This document shows, in pieces, positions 1-6,961 of a stretch of DNA of 64,000 bases. The DNA comes from Vibrio hepatarius (GTDB lineage: Bacteria; Pseudomonadota; Gammaproteobacteria; Enterobacterales; Vibrionaceae). Location of the stretch: NCBI RefSeq assembly GCF_018860525.1, contig NZ_JAHKPM010000029.1, positions 1 to 64,000 of the forward strand, read 5' to 3'. The notes under the pieces are model-generated. The model made no database searches. It was not told the origin of the DNA and saw only the letters and a list, made by a program, of their open reading frames with translations. The first letter of the stretch is position 1. The number at the start of each line of letters is the position of its first letter. The translations under genes were made by a program, and so were the position numbers.

Positions 1-854
1 GTACAAACCTTTAGCCAGTTATTTATGTTTCCCCCAAGCCTGTCTAATATGGGGGCCCGGCTGGTATTCATAGATGCTTTATTCGGCCGAATTTGGCGGG
101 CTGTCCAGTCAACTAATTCAATATAATCCATCAATCGAAAAGGAATGCCGTCTTGTTTTAAGTTGCTCTCATTACCGATAAAAGGATGAAGACAAGGGGC
201 TGTGGTAAGCTGTTTATCTAAGGCGTCGATTCGAGCTTTGATGGAGGTAAATTCTGAGTCTTCTGGCTTAGTGGCAATGCCTGCGCGAATAGGATTTAGG
301 TCTACGTACGCCATTGCAGCGGCGAGGGCTTTTTCATCAAGCAGGGCTTGGCTTTTAAATCGGCTTTCCCAAAAATGGCCAGTACAGCTGTCTTCTTTGT
401 TAGCTTTACAAGCAATATCGTAGTTAAGCTCTTTCATATACCAGCTCAAATTCCATAAACGTTCTCGCCAAAGCTCAATGATCTCAATACATTTTGCGTG
501 TTCAATTGGGTGAGTGAGTTGCTCATGAAGCCAGCGTTGAATAATAAGCGGTAACTTATGAGCCATTCCCCAGCGCTCAACTATCTGATGATGTGACAAG
601 GCCAAAGCTTTCTCTCGATTGATACTGACGACTAAGTGGTAGTGATTACTCATGATGGCGTAAGCACAAATATCAATGCAGTAGAGTTCAGAAAGCGAGT
701 GAATTTTATTGACGATCCATTCTCTGCGATGCTCATAACTCACTTGGTTTTGGGTGTCTTCACCACACAAAAAACTGCGCCTCACACATCGAGACACGCA
801 GTGATAATAGGATGTCGCTTCAATCGAGATAAGTTGCTTGCGTGCAGTCGTCAT
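1..854 (-). CDS. REP-associated (Y1, IS200-like) transposase, 3' end outside window
   Basis: Single-strand DNA transposase of the Y1 HUH type; RAYT members of this family act on REP hairpins. The frame reads MTTARKQLISIEATSYYHCV from an ATG at 852-854 with AAGGAGA just upstream, and stays open to the window edge (about 284 codons seen). The HUH motif is visible as NHYHLVV near residue 70, and the C-terminal half has the family's YVDLNPIRAG segment. The hairpin and direct repeats just upstream fit the REP-associated type. The C-terminus lies outside the window, so intactness cannot be judged. Family assignment is firm; activity is unknown. Confidence 0.88.
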   Translation of the reverse strand, partial: MTTARKQLISIEATSYYHCVSRCVRRSFLCGEDTQNQVSYEHRREWIVNKIHSLSELYCIDICAYAIMSNHYHLVVSINREKALALSHHQIVERWGMAHKLPLIIQRWLHEQLTHPIEHAKCIEIIELWRERLWNLSWYMKELNYDIACKANKEDSCTGHFWESRFKSQALLDEKALAAAMAYVDLNPIRAGIATKPEDSEFTSIKARIDALDKQLTTAPCLHPFIGNESNLKQDGIPFRLMDYIELVDWTARQIRPNKASMNTSRAPILDRLGGNINNWLKVC

Positions 855-924
855 AAATATGTCTCCTTATCGAATAATAAGAAGTTAGCAATCATTCAAA
901 CAGGTGGTTGCAATCAATCCCTCG

Positions 925-957
925 AAAAGGACTAAATCATACTTATTTAGTCCTTTT
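925..957. repeat. 13-bp perfect hairpin upstream of the transposase
   Basis: Positions 925-937 pair perfectly with 945-957 around a 7-nt loop. It lies between the transposase start and the direct repeats. It could be a terminator protecting the transposase, or a REP-like substrate of it. The stem carries GGACTAA, which partly matches the TTAGTC(C) end of the adjacent direct repeats. Confidence 0.7.
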
Positions 958-959
958 GG

Positions 960-1002
960 TGTGTGTCCTGAATTAGTCTATTGTGTGTGTCCTGAATTAG
1001 TC
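960..1002. repeat. two direct copies of a 19-nt motif
   Basis: TGTGTGTCCTGAATTAGTC occurs at 960-978 and again at 984-1002, a 24-nt period. Both copies lie just upstream of the transposase and just after the 925-957 hairpin. Probably element-end or REP-associated sequence; function inferred only from position. Confidence 0.75.
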
Positions 1003-1021
1003 CTATTTTGAATGCTATTTC

Positions 1022-1034
1022 GGGGCGGAGCCCC
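1022..1034. repeat. short GC-rich hairpin (REP-like or terminator)
   Basis: GGGGCGGAGCCCC forms a 5-bp GC stem with a GGA loop, just downstream of the MFS stop codon on the minus strand. It could terminate that gene or be a REP hairpin mobilised by the neighbouring transposase. Confidence 0.5.
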
Positions 1035-1046
1035 TCTCTCCCTATA

Positions 1047-2252
1047 CTAAGTAGATGGCATATCAACACCGGTTCTTTGGCGTAAGGATATGATGACAAA
1101 TGCGCTAATGCTGATAAAAGATAGTATCCAGCTGGCTAAAACCATTGTCTGATGTGTGGCTGGGATCAACGACAAACCAAACGTAAAACCAAATGCTCCC
1201 ACCATTTGCAAGGCACCATAAATCGCACCAACTTGTCCCTTATGATTTGGAAACATATACAGGGCTGAAACGCCAGCGATCGCTATCAAAAATGCGCACC
1301 CAAATGCCATCACAGTGAAGCCGACTAACAGAAGTAAGTAACTATGTATTAACAAACTTACCGTGGTCACAACACAGCCCAAAACCTGAATTAAACAGCC
1401 AAACACTAGCGTCATGTTTTCGCTGATTCGTTGCCTTAAATACTGGCTCCAAAATAATCGTGAGACCACGCTACTCACAATCAAAGCCAGTGACCCTAAA
1501 GCATAATTTGCAACCGTCAGATCAAATTGATTCTGAGCAACAAACGATCCCGTGACTTGGAACAGTAAAAGGCAACTGGTTCCGCTAAACATCATCGCTA
1601 AATAACACAAGAATGTTGGATTCGATGATATGAACACATAGTCTTTTATTATCTGTTTCGGTTTAATCGCGTCGGGATTTGTGTGGCTTATGGTTTCACG
1701 CTTGAGGAAGGTGATCACCAATAGCGTCGCGATGGCAAGGCCTGCTATAAAGACAAAATTGCCTTTCCAGCTAAAATGGTGAGTGAGATAGCCCCCCAAA
1801 ATGAGCGTTAGGCCGGGTAAGCTCATAAATAGAATTCCATACCAAGCAAGTATTCCCATAAGCTGGGTTTTGTCGAAAACATCCTGCAATATCGTTCTGC
1901 ACAACAGATAAAGGCCGCCGACCCCCAATCCTTGTATCACTCGGCCCAGTAACAGGGTGTCAATATTATCTGACATCAGGCACATCATGGAACCGATGAC
2001 AAACACCACAGAGGTTATCAATGCGACGGGCTTTCTTCCAAAGCGTTCGGATAGAGGCCCGCAAATAAGCTGGCTAGAGGCCAAGGCGATAAAAAAGAGA
2101 CTCAATGACTGCTGTATGAGCGCTTCAGACGTGTTCAACTGGCTTTGAATTTCAGGAAAGCTTGGTGTGTACATGCTTGCGGCAAAAAAATAGCTCGACG
2201 CCATTAAAATACTGATAAGTATTGTGGTTAATTTAGACACTCGTCTACCCAT
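1047..2252 (-). CDS. MFS drug-efflux-type transporter, Bcr/CflA-like (DHA1)
   Basis: Inner-membrane proton antiporter of the 12-TM DHA1 family; 401 residues is the usual length. The N-terminus has the Bcr/CflA-type YTPSFPEIQSQL segment after TM1 and the MFS signature GPLSERFGRKPV near residue 65. It follows an AraC-type regulator on the same strand, with 81 bp and a palindrome between them, a common pairing for regulated efflux. The ribosome site before the ATG is weak. The substrate cannot be told from sequence. Confidence 0.85.
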   Translation of the reverse strand: MGRRVSKLTTILISILMASSYFFAASMYTPSFPEIQSQLNTSEALIQQSLSLFFIALASSQLICGPLSERFGRKPVALITSVVFVIGSMMCLMSDNIDTLLLGRVIQGLGVGGLYLLCRTILQDVFDKTQLMGILAWYGILFMSLPGLTLILGGYLTHHFSWKGNFVFIAGLAIATLLVITFLKRETISHTNPDAIKPKQIIKDYVFISSNPTFLCYLAMMFSGTSCLLLFQVTGSFVAQNQFDLTVANYALGSLALIVSSVVSRLFWSQYLRQRISENMTLVFGCLIQVLGCVVTTVSLLIHSYLLLLVGFTVMAFGCAFLIAIAGVSALYMFPNHKGQVGAIYGALQMVGAFGFTFGLSLIPATHQTMVLASWILSFISISAFVIISLRQRTGVDMPST

Positions 2253-2261
2253 AAGGTTAAG

Positions 2262-2277
2262 AACATAGTGCTATGTT
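2262..2277. promoter_or_regulatory. inverted repeat before the MFS gene, candidate operator
   Basis: AACATAG-TG-CTATGTT has 7-bp perfect arms and ends 10 bp from the MFS start codon, between the AraC-type regulator gene and the pump gene. It could be an operator or a 5' UTR hairpin; no direct evidence for either. Confidence 0.4.
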
Positions 2278-2333
2278 AGCTCGTTCTTTTCGCCAAGGTT
2301 TTGGCTAAAGCGACAGGGTGTTTACAAATCGCG

Positions 2334-3143
2334 TCAATGTGCTTTCTTTCGTGACTTTTTTTGATGTTCTTTAAAGGCGGTTGAGAAGGAGGATAGGCTT
2401 GAGTATTTAAGATCAAAAGCAACATCGGTCGCGATCATGCCTTGATTAATCATTTTTTCAGCTCGCTCCATGATGACTTTATTGCGTATCTCTTGGAAAG
2501 ACGCGTTGAAATGGGAGAGAAAAAGTCTGTTTAATGTACGAACGGAAGCTCCCGTTTGTTGAGAAAAGTCTGAGATCGACATTTTGATGTTCGGTTGGTC
2601 TGATAATGCTTCGATGATCAGTAGTAACCGCCTGTCCATATACCCCTTTGCAAGCAGAGGGTTGGTGGCTGGCTGACATTGAAGACACTGATCGATGAGT
2701 ACTTGTACATAGTGATTAACGAGCGTTTTATCTGGTCCTCCTTGTTCCCAGAGGTGGAACAATTGAGCCACGATAGGGGAGACTTCAAGTAGACATATTG
2801 CGTCGCTGCTGGGGAGCGACGTCAAGGGTAAGCGCAGTAGGGAAACGCGTGACTGTTTAAGAAAATCAGCACGATGCGGCATCATCGGAGGAATATAAAT
2901 CAAAGAACCAGGCATTGACAGTAAACTGTGCTGGTCAGTGGAAACAATTTGGCAGCCTTGGTGAATAAAAACTAAGTGTGCAAAATCATGAGTGTGAACC
3001 TCACCTGAATAGTGCGAATCATGGCATCTAATCGTGACTTGATGGTTGTCCAAATTCATTCTCTCATTCTTTGATAAACAGTCAGTCTCGTTTCTGTCTT
3101 GGTGGTCATTATACGACACATCCATTGTCATTGGTCCAGCCAT
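2334..3143 (-). CDS. AraC-family transcriptional regulator with N-terminal cupin
   Basis: DNA-binding regulator, 269 residues. An N-terminal cupin-type sensor segment contains VHTHDFAHLVFIHQG (about residues 49-63), and the C-terminus has two helix-turn-helix motifs (FSQQTGASVRTLNRLF and VAFDLKYSSLSSFSTAF). The ATG at 3143 is preceded by GGGAAA; a later methionine such as MNLDNH is possible. It sits directly upstream of the MFS gene, its likely target. The ligand is unknown. Confidence 0.85.
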   Translation of the reverse strand: MAGPMTMDVSYNDHQDRNETDCLSKNERMNLDNHQVTIRCHDSHYSGEVHTHDFAHLVFIHQGCQIVSTDQHSLLSMPGSLIYIPPMMPHRADFLKQSRVSLLRLPLTSLPSSDAICLLEVSPIVAQLFHLWEQGGPDKTLVNHYVQVLIDQCLQCQPATNPLLAKGYMDRRLLLIIEALSDQPNIKMSISDFSQQTGASVRTLNRLFLSHFNASFQEIRNKVIMERAEKMINQGMIATDVAFDLKYSSLSSFSTAFKEHQKKSRKKAH

Positions 3144-3956
3144 TCGGTTTCCCGCTATTTTCCCTTATACCGCCGGGTACTTAACAGCACGTTTTTTCGG
3201 CAGCCTTTGTTTTTTCTGATCACCGTTGCTCGAAGGTAGTCACGCCATTTAACCCTACTCTAAGTATGTATTTGAGTCATGAGTAAGAGTGAGTGAGGAC
3301 GTATATGGTCACTTCTGTTACGGGTTCTGTCAAACCTAAATCATGGCACATTGCGATGCCGAGGTGATCATCTCATCAGGCAACTTTTGCCCCAAAGTTA
3401 TTTAACTCCAGTGCACAAGAATAGTTTACTTATAGATATTTACTCTAGAAAAACCAATCTCTAAACGGACGTTGGTTTTCCTGATGGTTCAATGCTTGCT
3501 ATGAAGTTTGATTTAAATGCAATAGAAACGAGCATTGTATGAAATCACAAATTTTAATTCTATCAGATAACTCTCGTAGGCGCATGCTCCGTATTAGAGA
3601 AGATAAAACATAGTTTGAATAAGCTTATCTGACCCACATTCTTCGATTTGCATTACTAGATGCACTGTCTAACTGTCATCTAAGACAAATGTAGAAATAC
3701 TCAACTTGACTGCTTTAAAAATCTTATGATCACACCAAATATATAGATAATAAATACAAAATTAAATCTTCAATAATAAATAAAAATGTTTCTAATTCAT
3801 AATGAAAGTTATATTATTATCAATTTCATTTTTTTTTGAAAATAGATCGGTAATTTAATTATAAAATTCAATAAATCAAAAATAAGTATTGAATGTTTTT
3901 CTTATTATTGTAATTGTTAAAAAGTGTTATCAATTGTGAATAAAAAGGAGGTAAAT
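3144..3956. other. 813-bp non-coding stretch at the left edge of the AT-rich island
   Basis: No convincing full-length gene. Base composition shifts from Vibrio-like to strongly AT-rich from roughly position 3400-3700 onward. The only gene-like trace is a 20-codon open frame at 3305. The promoter of the downstream peptide genes must lie here; TTGACT at 3706 has no well-spaced -10 box, so none is called. Confidence 0.6.
3305..3367 (+). pseudogene. possible N-terminal remnant of a gene
   Basis: An ATG preceded by GTGAGGACG opens a 20-codon frame (MVTSVTGSVKPKSWHIAMPR) that ends at TGA. It looks like the start of a longer protein cut off near the edge of the AT-rich island. I recognise no family. 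It could be a chance ORF. Confidence 0.2.
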
Positions 3957-3989
3957 ATGTTTGAATACCAGCCTGTTGGTGTTATCTAA
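3957..3989 (+). CDS. 10-residue peptide gene MFEYQPVGVI, candidate precursor peptide 1
   Basis: Seen: a perfect Shine-Dalgarno AAGGAGGT at 3945-3952, four bases, then ATG and ten codons reading MFEYQPVGVI, then TAA. A second gene 58 bp on encodes MKDYQPVGVV. Across the shared YQPVGV, five of six codons differ only at the third base (TAC/TAT, CAG/CAA, GTT/GTC, GGT/GGA, GTT/GTA), so the amino-acid sequence, not the DNA, appears to be conserved. Known: microcin C uses a seven-codon precursor gene before its modification and MFS export genes. Inferred: this is the substrate of the downstream oxidative enzymes and MFS exporter. Alternative: a regulatory leader peptide, although duplication argues against that. 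Confidence 0.72.
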   Translation: MFEYQPVGVI

Positions 3990-4047
3990 TTAAATGTTAA
4001 GTTCATAAGAATTAAATATTTCATAAAATATTATTAAGGAGATGATA

Positions 4048-4080
4048 ATGAAAGATTATCAACCTGTCGGAGTAGTATAA
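4048..4080 (+). CDS. 10-residue peptide gene MKDYQPVGVV, candidate precursor peptide 2
   Basis: ATG at 4048 with AAGGAG at 4036-4041, six bases away; ten codons reading MKDYQPVGVV, then TAA. An in-frame ATG at 4042 would add two residues but lies too close to the ribosome site. It is the diverged twin of the gene at 3957: acidic residue at position 3, invariant YQPVGV, then Ile or Val at the C-terminus. There is no leader region of the size usual in RiPPs, so if modified it would be nearly leaderless. A terminator-like hairpin follows, then the exporter and enzyme operon. Confidence 0.72.
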   Translation: MKDYQPVGVV

Positions 4081-4106
4081 ATAATTAATATATTTGTATT
4101 TTTTAC

Positions 4107-4135
4107 AAGTGAGCACTGTATAGCGCTCACTTTTT
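4107..4135 (+). terminator. intrinsic terminator/attenuator between peptide genes and operon
   Basis: AAGTGAGC (4107-4114) pairs with GCTCACTT (4125-4132), with a short inner CT/AG stem, and a T run follows (4131-4135). It ends 10 bp before the exporter start codon, so it probably lets peptide mRNA exceed enzyme mRNA, as the hairpin after mccA does in microcin C operons. Readthrough is inferred. Confidence 0.75.
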
Positions 4136-4145
4136 AGAGGACTCT

Positions 4146-5324
4146 ATGAAGAAATATTTATCAATTGCAGCTAATGAATGTGACACCTATTTAGATTATA
4201 CATTATTTACTTTGGTTGCTGTTTATATATTACAAGCCTCTCCTTCTGAAATTGGAATTTTAGGAGCATGCTATGCTATACCATTTTTTTTCTTGAGTCG
4301 CATAATTGGTAGATACGTTGATTACTGCGAAATTAATTACTTTCGTATGTTGATGTTTATAATATGTATATCAATAACTTTTTTTGTTGTTTATATAGAT
4401 TCTATCTATTACCTATATGTAATACTGCTGATAAAAGTCTCCTGTAGAGTTGGGCTAAATGTTTCAACGGTAAAGCTAAACCAAGATGAGTTTGAAACAA
4501 AAGGTTTTTACGAAAAAATAGGCTATATAACAAATCTAGCAAGAATCTTAGTACCAATTATTTCTGTAACTGCAAATGAGTATTTTGGTATAGGGTCTAT
4601 TATTATCTTTTCAACTGTATTTAGTATGCTAGGACTTCTTAGCTCATTTTTACTTATAAAAGGAAATATTAAACTTGAGAATAATAAAGATAAAGATGAC
4701 TTTGATAGTATATGTTTAGACCCTAGATTGATCATTAGGAAAAACCAAAATCTTAAGGTTCTAATATTATCATATATTTTTTCTAGTATATCTCTATATT
4801 TTAGTAATGATATGATTAGTTTGTTTTTTAAAGATATAACAGGTGAACCAATAAGTGTAGGGTTAGTAATTTCCTCTCTAGGTTTAGGAGGAGTTATTGG
4901 CACGAAATTAAGCTCATATATTATTGATAAAATAAGCATTATACAATGCTATATATTTTCTATATCAGTCAATAGTATCGCGTTTCTCATCATGGGAATC
5001 GTTAATGACAGTCTAATATCTGTTGTTGGTTGTTACTTAATAGTTTCATTAACGGGCGTGTCTTCAGGTATGTCATTCGTCATTATGAAAACAGGGTTAC
5101 GTACATTGGTAGACTTTGAACGCTTAGGCTCAGTTACAGGGTATATACAGAAAATAGCATCGATTGTAGCTATTTCTTTACCAATTATTGGCGGGATTTC
5201 AGCAGATCAGATTGGTATTCAAGCAACATTTATCATTACTAGTTCAATGATGTTTTTGGTATGTATAAACACATTAATAAAATTAAAATCATTAAGCTTA
5301 CACAAAGGAAATCTAAATGCTTAA
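4146..5324 (+). CDS. MFS transporter, likely exporter of the peptide product
   Basis: Inner-membrane 12-TM major facilitator protein, 392 residues. AGAGGA at 4136-4141 precedes the ATG by four bases. Hydrophobic segments run throughout, with a charged loop near residues 175-200 (ENNKDKDDFD) between the two halves. It is the first gene after the peptide/terminator unit and overlaps the diiron gene by 8 bp, so it belongs to the operon. MccC, the microcin C exporter and immunity protein, is also an MFS protein; export and self-protection are inferred here. Strongly AT-rich codon use compared with neighbours outside the island. Confidence 0.8.
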   Translation: MKKYLSIAANECDTYLDYTLFTLVAVYILQASPSEIGILGACYAIPFFFLSRIIGRYVDYCEINYFRMLMFIICISITFFVVYIDSIYYLYVILLIKVSCRVGLNVSTVKLNQDEFETKGFYEKIGYITNLARILVPIISVTANEYFGIGSIIIFSTVFSMLGLLSSFLLIKGNIKLENNKDKDDFDSICLDPRLIIRKNQNLKVLILSYIFSSISLYFSNDMISLFFKDITGEPISVGLVISSLGLGGVIGTKLSSYIIDKISIIQCYIFSISVNSIAFLIMGIVNDSLISVVGCYLIVSLTGVSSGMSFVIMKTGLRTLVDFERLGSVTGYIQKIASIVAISLPIIGGISADQIGIQATFIITSSMMFLVCINTLIKLKSLSLHKGNLNA

Positions 5325-6066
5325 CTGTACAAAAATTTGTGACGTCAGTTTTTTGGAAGATACACACTATCAAACTTATCTCAAAGGTAAGTCTCAAGCC
5401 TTATGGGACTCTGGCTTAGATTGGTCACTGGCAAGTGATGATCTAGTTTCAGAGCATTTGAAAGGTCCAGCCGCAGATATAGCTAGCATGTCTGCGCACG
5501 TTGAAATCCTTGGCATGCAAAACGCAGCAGAACTATTGGTTCAATGTGAAGACTTTTCGTTAAAAATCGGCCTAGGACAAGCTGTTAATGATGAAGCAAG
5601 GCATGCTGAATTGTTCGCTAAGTATGCACTATTAGCCAACGGAGCCATAAGTGATTGCTCTAAAACACAAGAACTATATGACAATCACTTTGATTCCTTA
5701 ACTGAGTTTGATGAGATTTTTCTAAGCCATGTTTTTCTGGAAAATGGGGCTCTTGAGCAGTTCAATATTTTTGTTTCAACCTTTGGTGAGGACAGTCTCA
5801 TCGGACAGATCTATAAAGGCGCGCTGCAAGATGAAGCTCGACACGTACTAATGGGCATCAATTATTTCCGTCAAAAGGTCAAACAGCAGTCTAGCTTTAG
5901 AGATTTTTTAATTACGCATCTTGAGACTTATCAATCGGTTTTACATGTAAATGAGTCTGCAATTCATTGGTTGTCAGAATTTAGTGGGACTGAGCTTGAA
6001 TTGTTGAGTCAGAGAATTGAAAAGCGTCAAGCATCATTCATTAGCAAATTATTGGCGGAGGAATAA
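5317..6066 (+). CDS. ferritin-like diiron oxygenase/oxidase of unknown substrate
   Basis: A 249-residue helical protein with a complete symmetric diiron set: E63, E93-x-x-H96 (in NDEARHAELF), E142 (in LENGALEQF) and E173-x-x-H176 (in QDEARHVLMG). The E to ExxH spacing is about 30 in both halves, typical of ferritin-like and ribonucleotide-reductase-like oxygenases. Such enzymes hydroxylate, desaturate or N-oxygenate, some on peptide or amino-acid substrates. ATG at 5317 follows AAAGGAAATCTAA and overlaps the MFS gene by 8 bp. By context it is a candidate peptide-modifying enzyme; the reaction is unknown. Confidence 0.82.
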   Translation: MLNCTKICDVSFLEDTHYQTYLKGKSQALWDSGLDWSLASDDLVSEHLKGPAADIASMSAHVEILGMQNAAELLVQCEDFSLKIGLGQAVNDEARHAELFAKYALLANGAISDCSKTQELYDNHFDSLTEFDEIFLSHVFLENGALEQFNIFVSTFGEDSLIGQIYKGALQDEARHVLMGINYFRQKVKQQSSFRDFLITHLETYQSVLHVNESAIHWLSEFSGTELELLSQRIEKRQASFISKLLAEE

Positions 6067-6672
6067 ATGGAGTTTAAGGGTTACCAAGTTATTGATAATG
6101 CGATAACTAGAAGGGAGCTAAGTATCATCATTGATTACTTAGCTATCTTACGAAATAGCAAGAGACTGCAAGGTAATACAGACTCAGAGTCAGCACATAT
6201 GTATTACGCTGTTCCGTACTTTGAAGCAATGTTAAGTTATTTTAGAGATATTGTCTCGTCAGTCGTCGGCGAAGTTGTATATCCGAGCTATTCATTTCTT
6301 TGGAACTACAAAAAAGGCCATATAGTCCCGAAACATAAAGATCGAAATTCTGTAGACTACATAATTTCAATGAATATTAATATATCTGAGGAAGATGGCT
6401 GGGGTATTTTTATCGAAGGTGAGTCGGTTGTCCTGAAAAATGGACAAGCATTAATACTTGATGGTAAAAAACTTGAACATTGGCGTGATGCCTGTCCATA
6501 TGACAACAGGCTTCAACTTATCCTTTGTTATACAAGGGATAAGGCTTTATTGTTTGATAGTCGTAAGCACCTAGCTTTCGATCCTATTCCAGAAGTAATT
6601 ACATCACCATTTAATTCAGGGTTAGAGATTCATGACAAAGAAGTACTCGAGGCAGCAAATGCAAGAGTTTGA
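6067..6672 (+). CDS. Fe(II)/2-oxoglutarate-type oxygenase
   Basis: A 201-residue double-stranded beta-helix protein. The iron triad is visible as H90-K-D92 (in PKHKDR) and H138 (in LEHWRD), with R148 ten residues later as candidate 2-oxoglutarate anchor. The resemblance is to prolyl-hydroxylase-like or 2OG-FeII_Oxy families. The ATG follows GGAGGAATAA and abuts the stop of the diiron gene with no gap, so the two are probably co-translated. With Tyr, Gln, Pro and Val in the candidate precursor, hydroxylation of one of these is plausible but inferred. Confidence 0.8.
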   Translation: MEFKGYQVIDNAITRRELSIIIDYLAILRNSKRLQGNTDSESAHMYYAVPYFEAMLSYFRDIVSSVVGEVVYPSYSFLWNYKKGHIVPKHKDRNSVDYIISMNINISEEDGWGIFIEGESVVLKNGQALILDGKKLEHWRDACPYDNRLQLILCYTRDKALLFDSRKHLAFDPIPEVITSPFNSGLEIHDKEVLEAANARV

Positions 6673-6961
6673 GGAATTAAAATACGTACAGTCATTTATA
6701 TTTTTTGATGGTAAGTCACTTATCCGCGAGTTCATCGATCAAACAGGCTGTAAGATTTCTTTTGGATTCATGCTTAAAGGAAAATTCATATGGAAAGCAA
6801 CGGGCATTGAGAAGTTTTCTATATTTAGTGGTGAAGCAATTTTTATTTATGAGGATATCAAAATTTCGGTAAAGGCGGGAGATAATATCACTATACCAGA
6901 TAGTGTAGAGTTTATTGTAGAGGTGGTTTCTGATTTAGATTACAGGTGTGACTATGATTAA
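6659..6961 (+). CDS. small PpnP-like (DUF1255-type) cupin protein
   Basis: About 100 residues. It follows the pattern of pyrimidine/purine nucleoside phosphorylase PpnP: FFDGK near the N-terminus, then GFMLKGKFIWKA, an SGEAIF turn, KAGDNITIPDSVEF and a final YRCDYD. It is clearly diverged from housekeeping PpnP. The ATG at 6659 with CGAGGCAGCAA is preferred; an upstream in-frame ATG at 6632 would overlap the oxygenase gene by 41 bp rather than 14. In the cluster it may be a metal-free binding cupin or catalyse a side reaction. Function unknown. Confidence 0.65.
   Translation: MQEFEELKYVQSFIFFDGKSLIREFIDQTGCKISFGFMLKGKFIWKATGIEKFSIFSGEAIFIYEDIKISVKAGDNITIPDSVEFIVEVVSDLDYRCDYD

Noticed and set aside
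202..935. Plus-strand open frames across the transposase region
   Set aside because: They are antisense to a clear Y1 transposase frame with HUH motif and ribosome site; no ribosome sites of their own.
3539..3613. 24-codon ORF (MKSQILILSDNS...) in the island's left flank
   Set aside because: No ribosome site and no similarity I recognise; probably chance in AT-rich DNA.
3957..4080. Tiny ORFs as a transcription-attenuation leader peptide pair
   Set aside because: Not fully excluded, but no run of one rare or regulatory codon is present, and two copies with synonymous divergence fit a product better.
4523..4939. 138-codon minus-strand frame in the island
   Set aside because: Lies wholly antisense to the MFS gene; AT-rich DNA makes such frames common and its composition is not protein-like.
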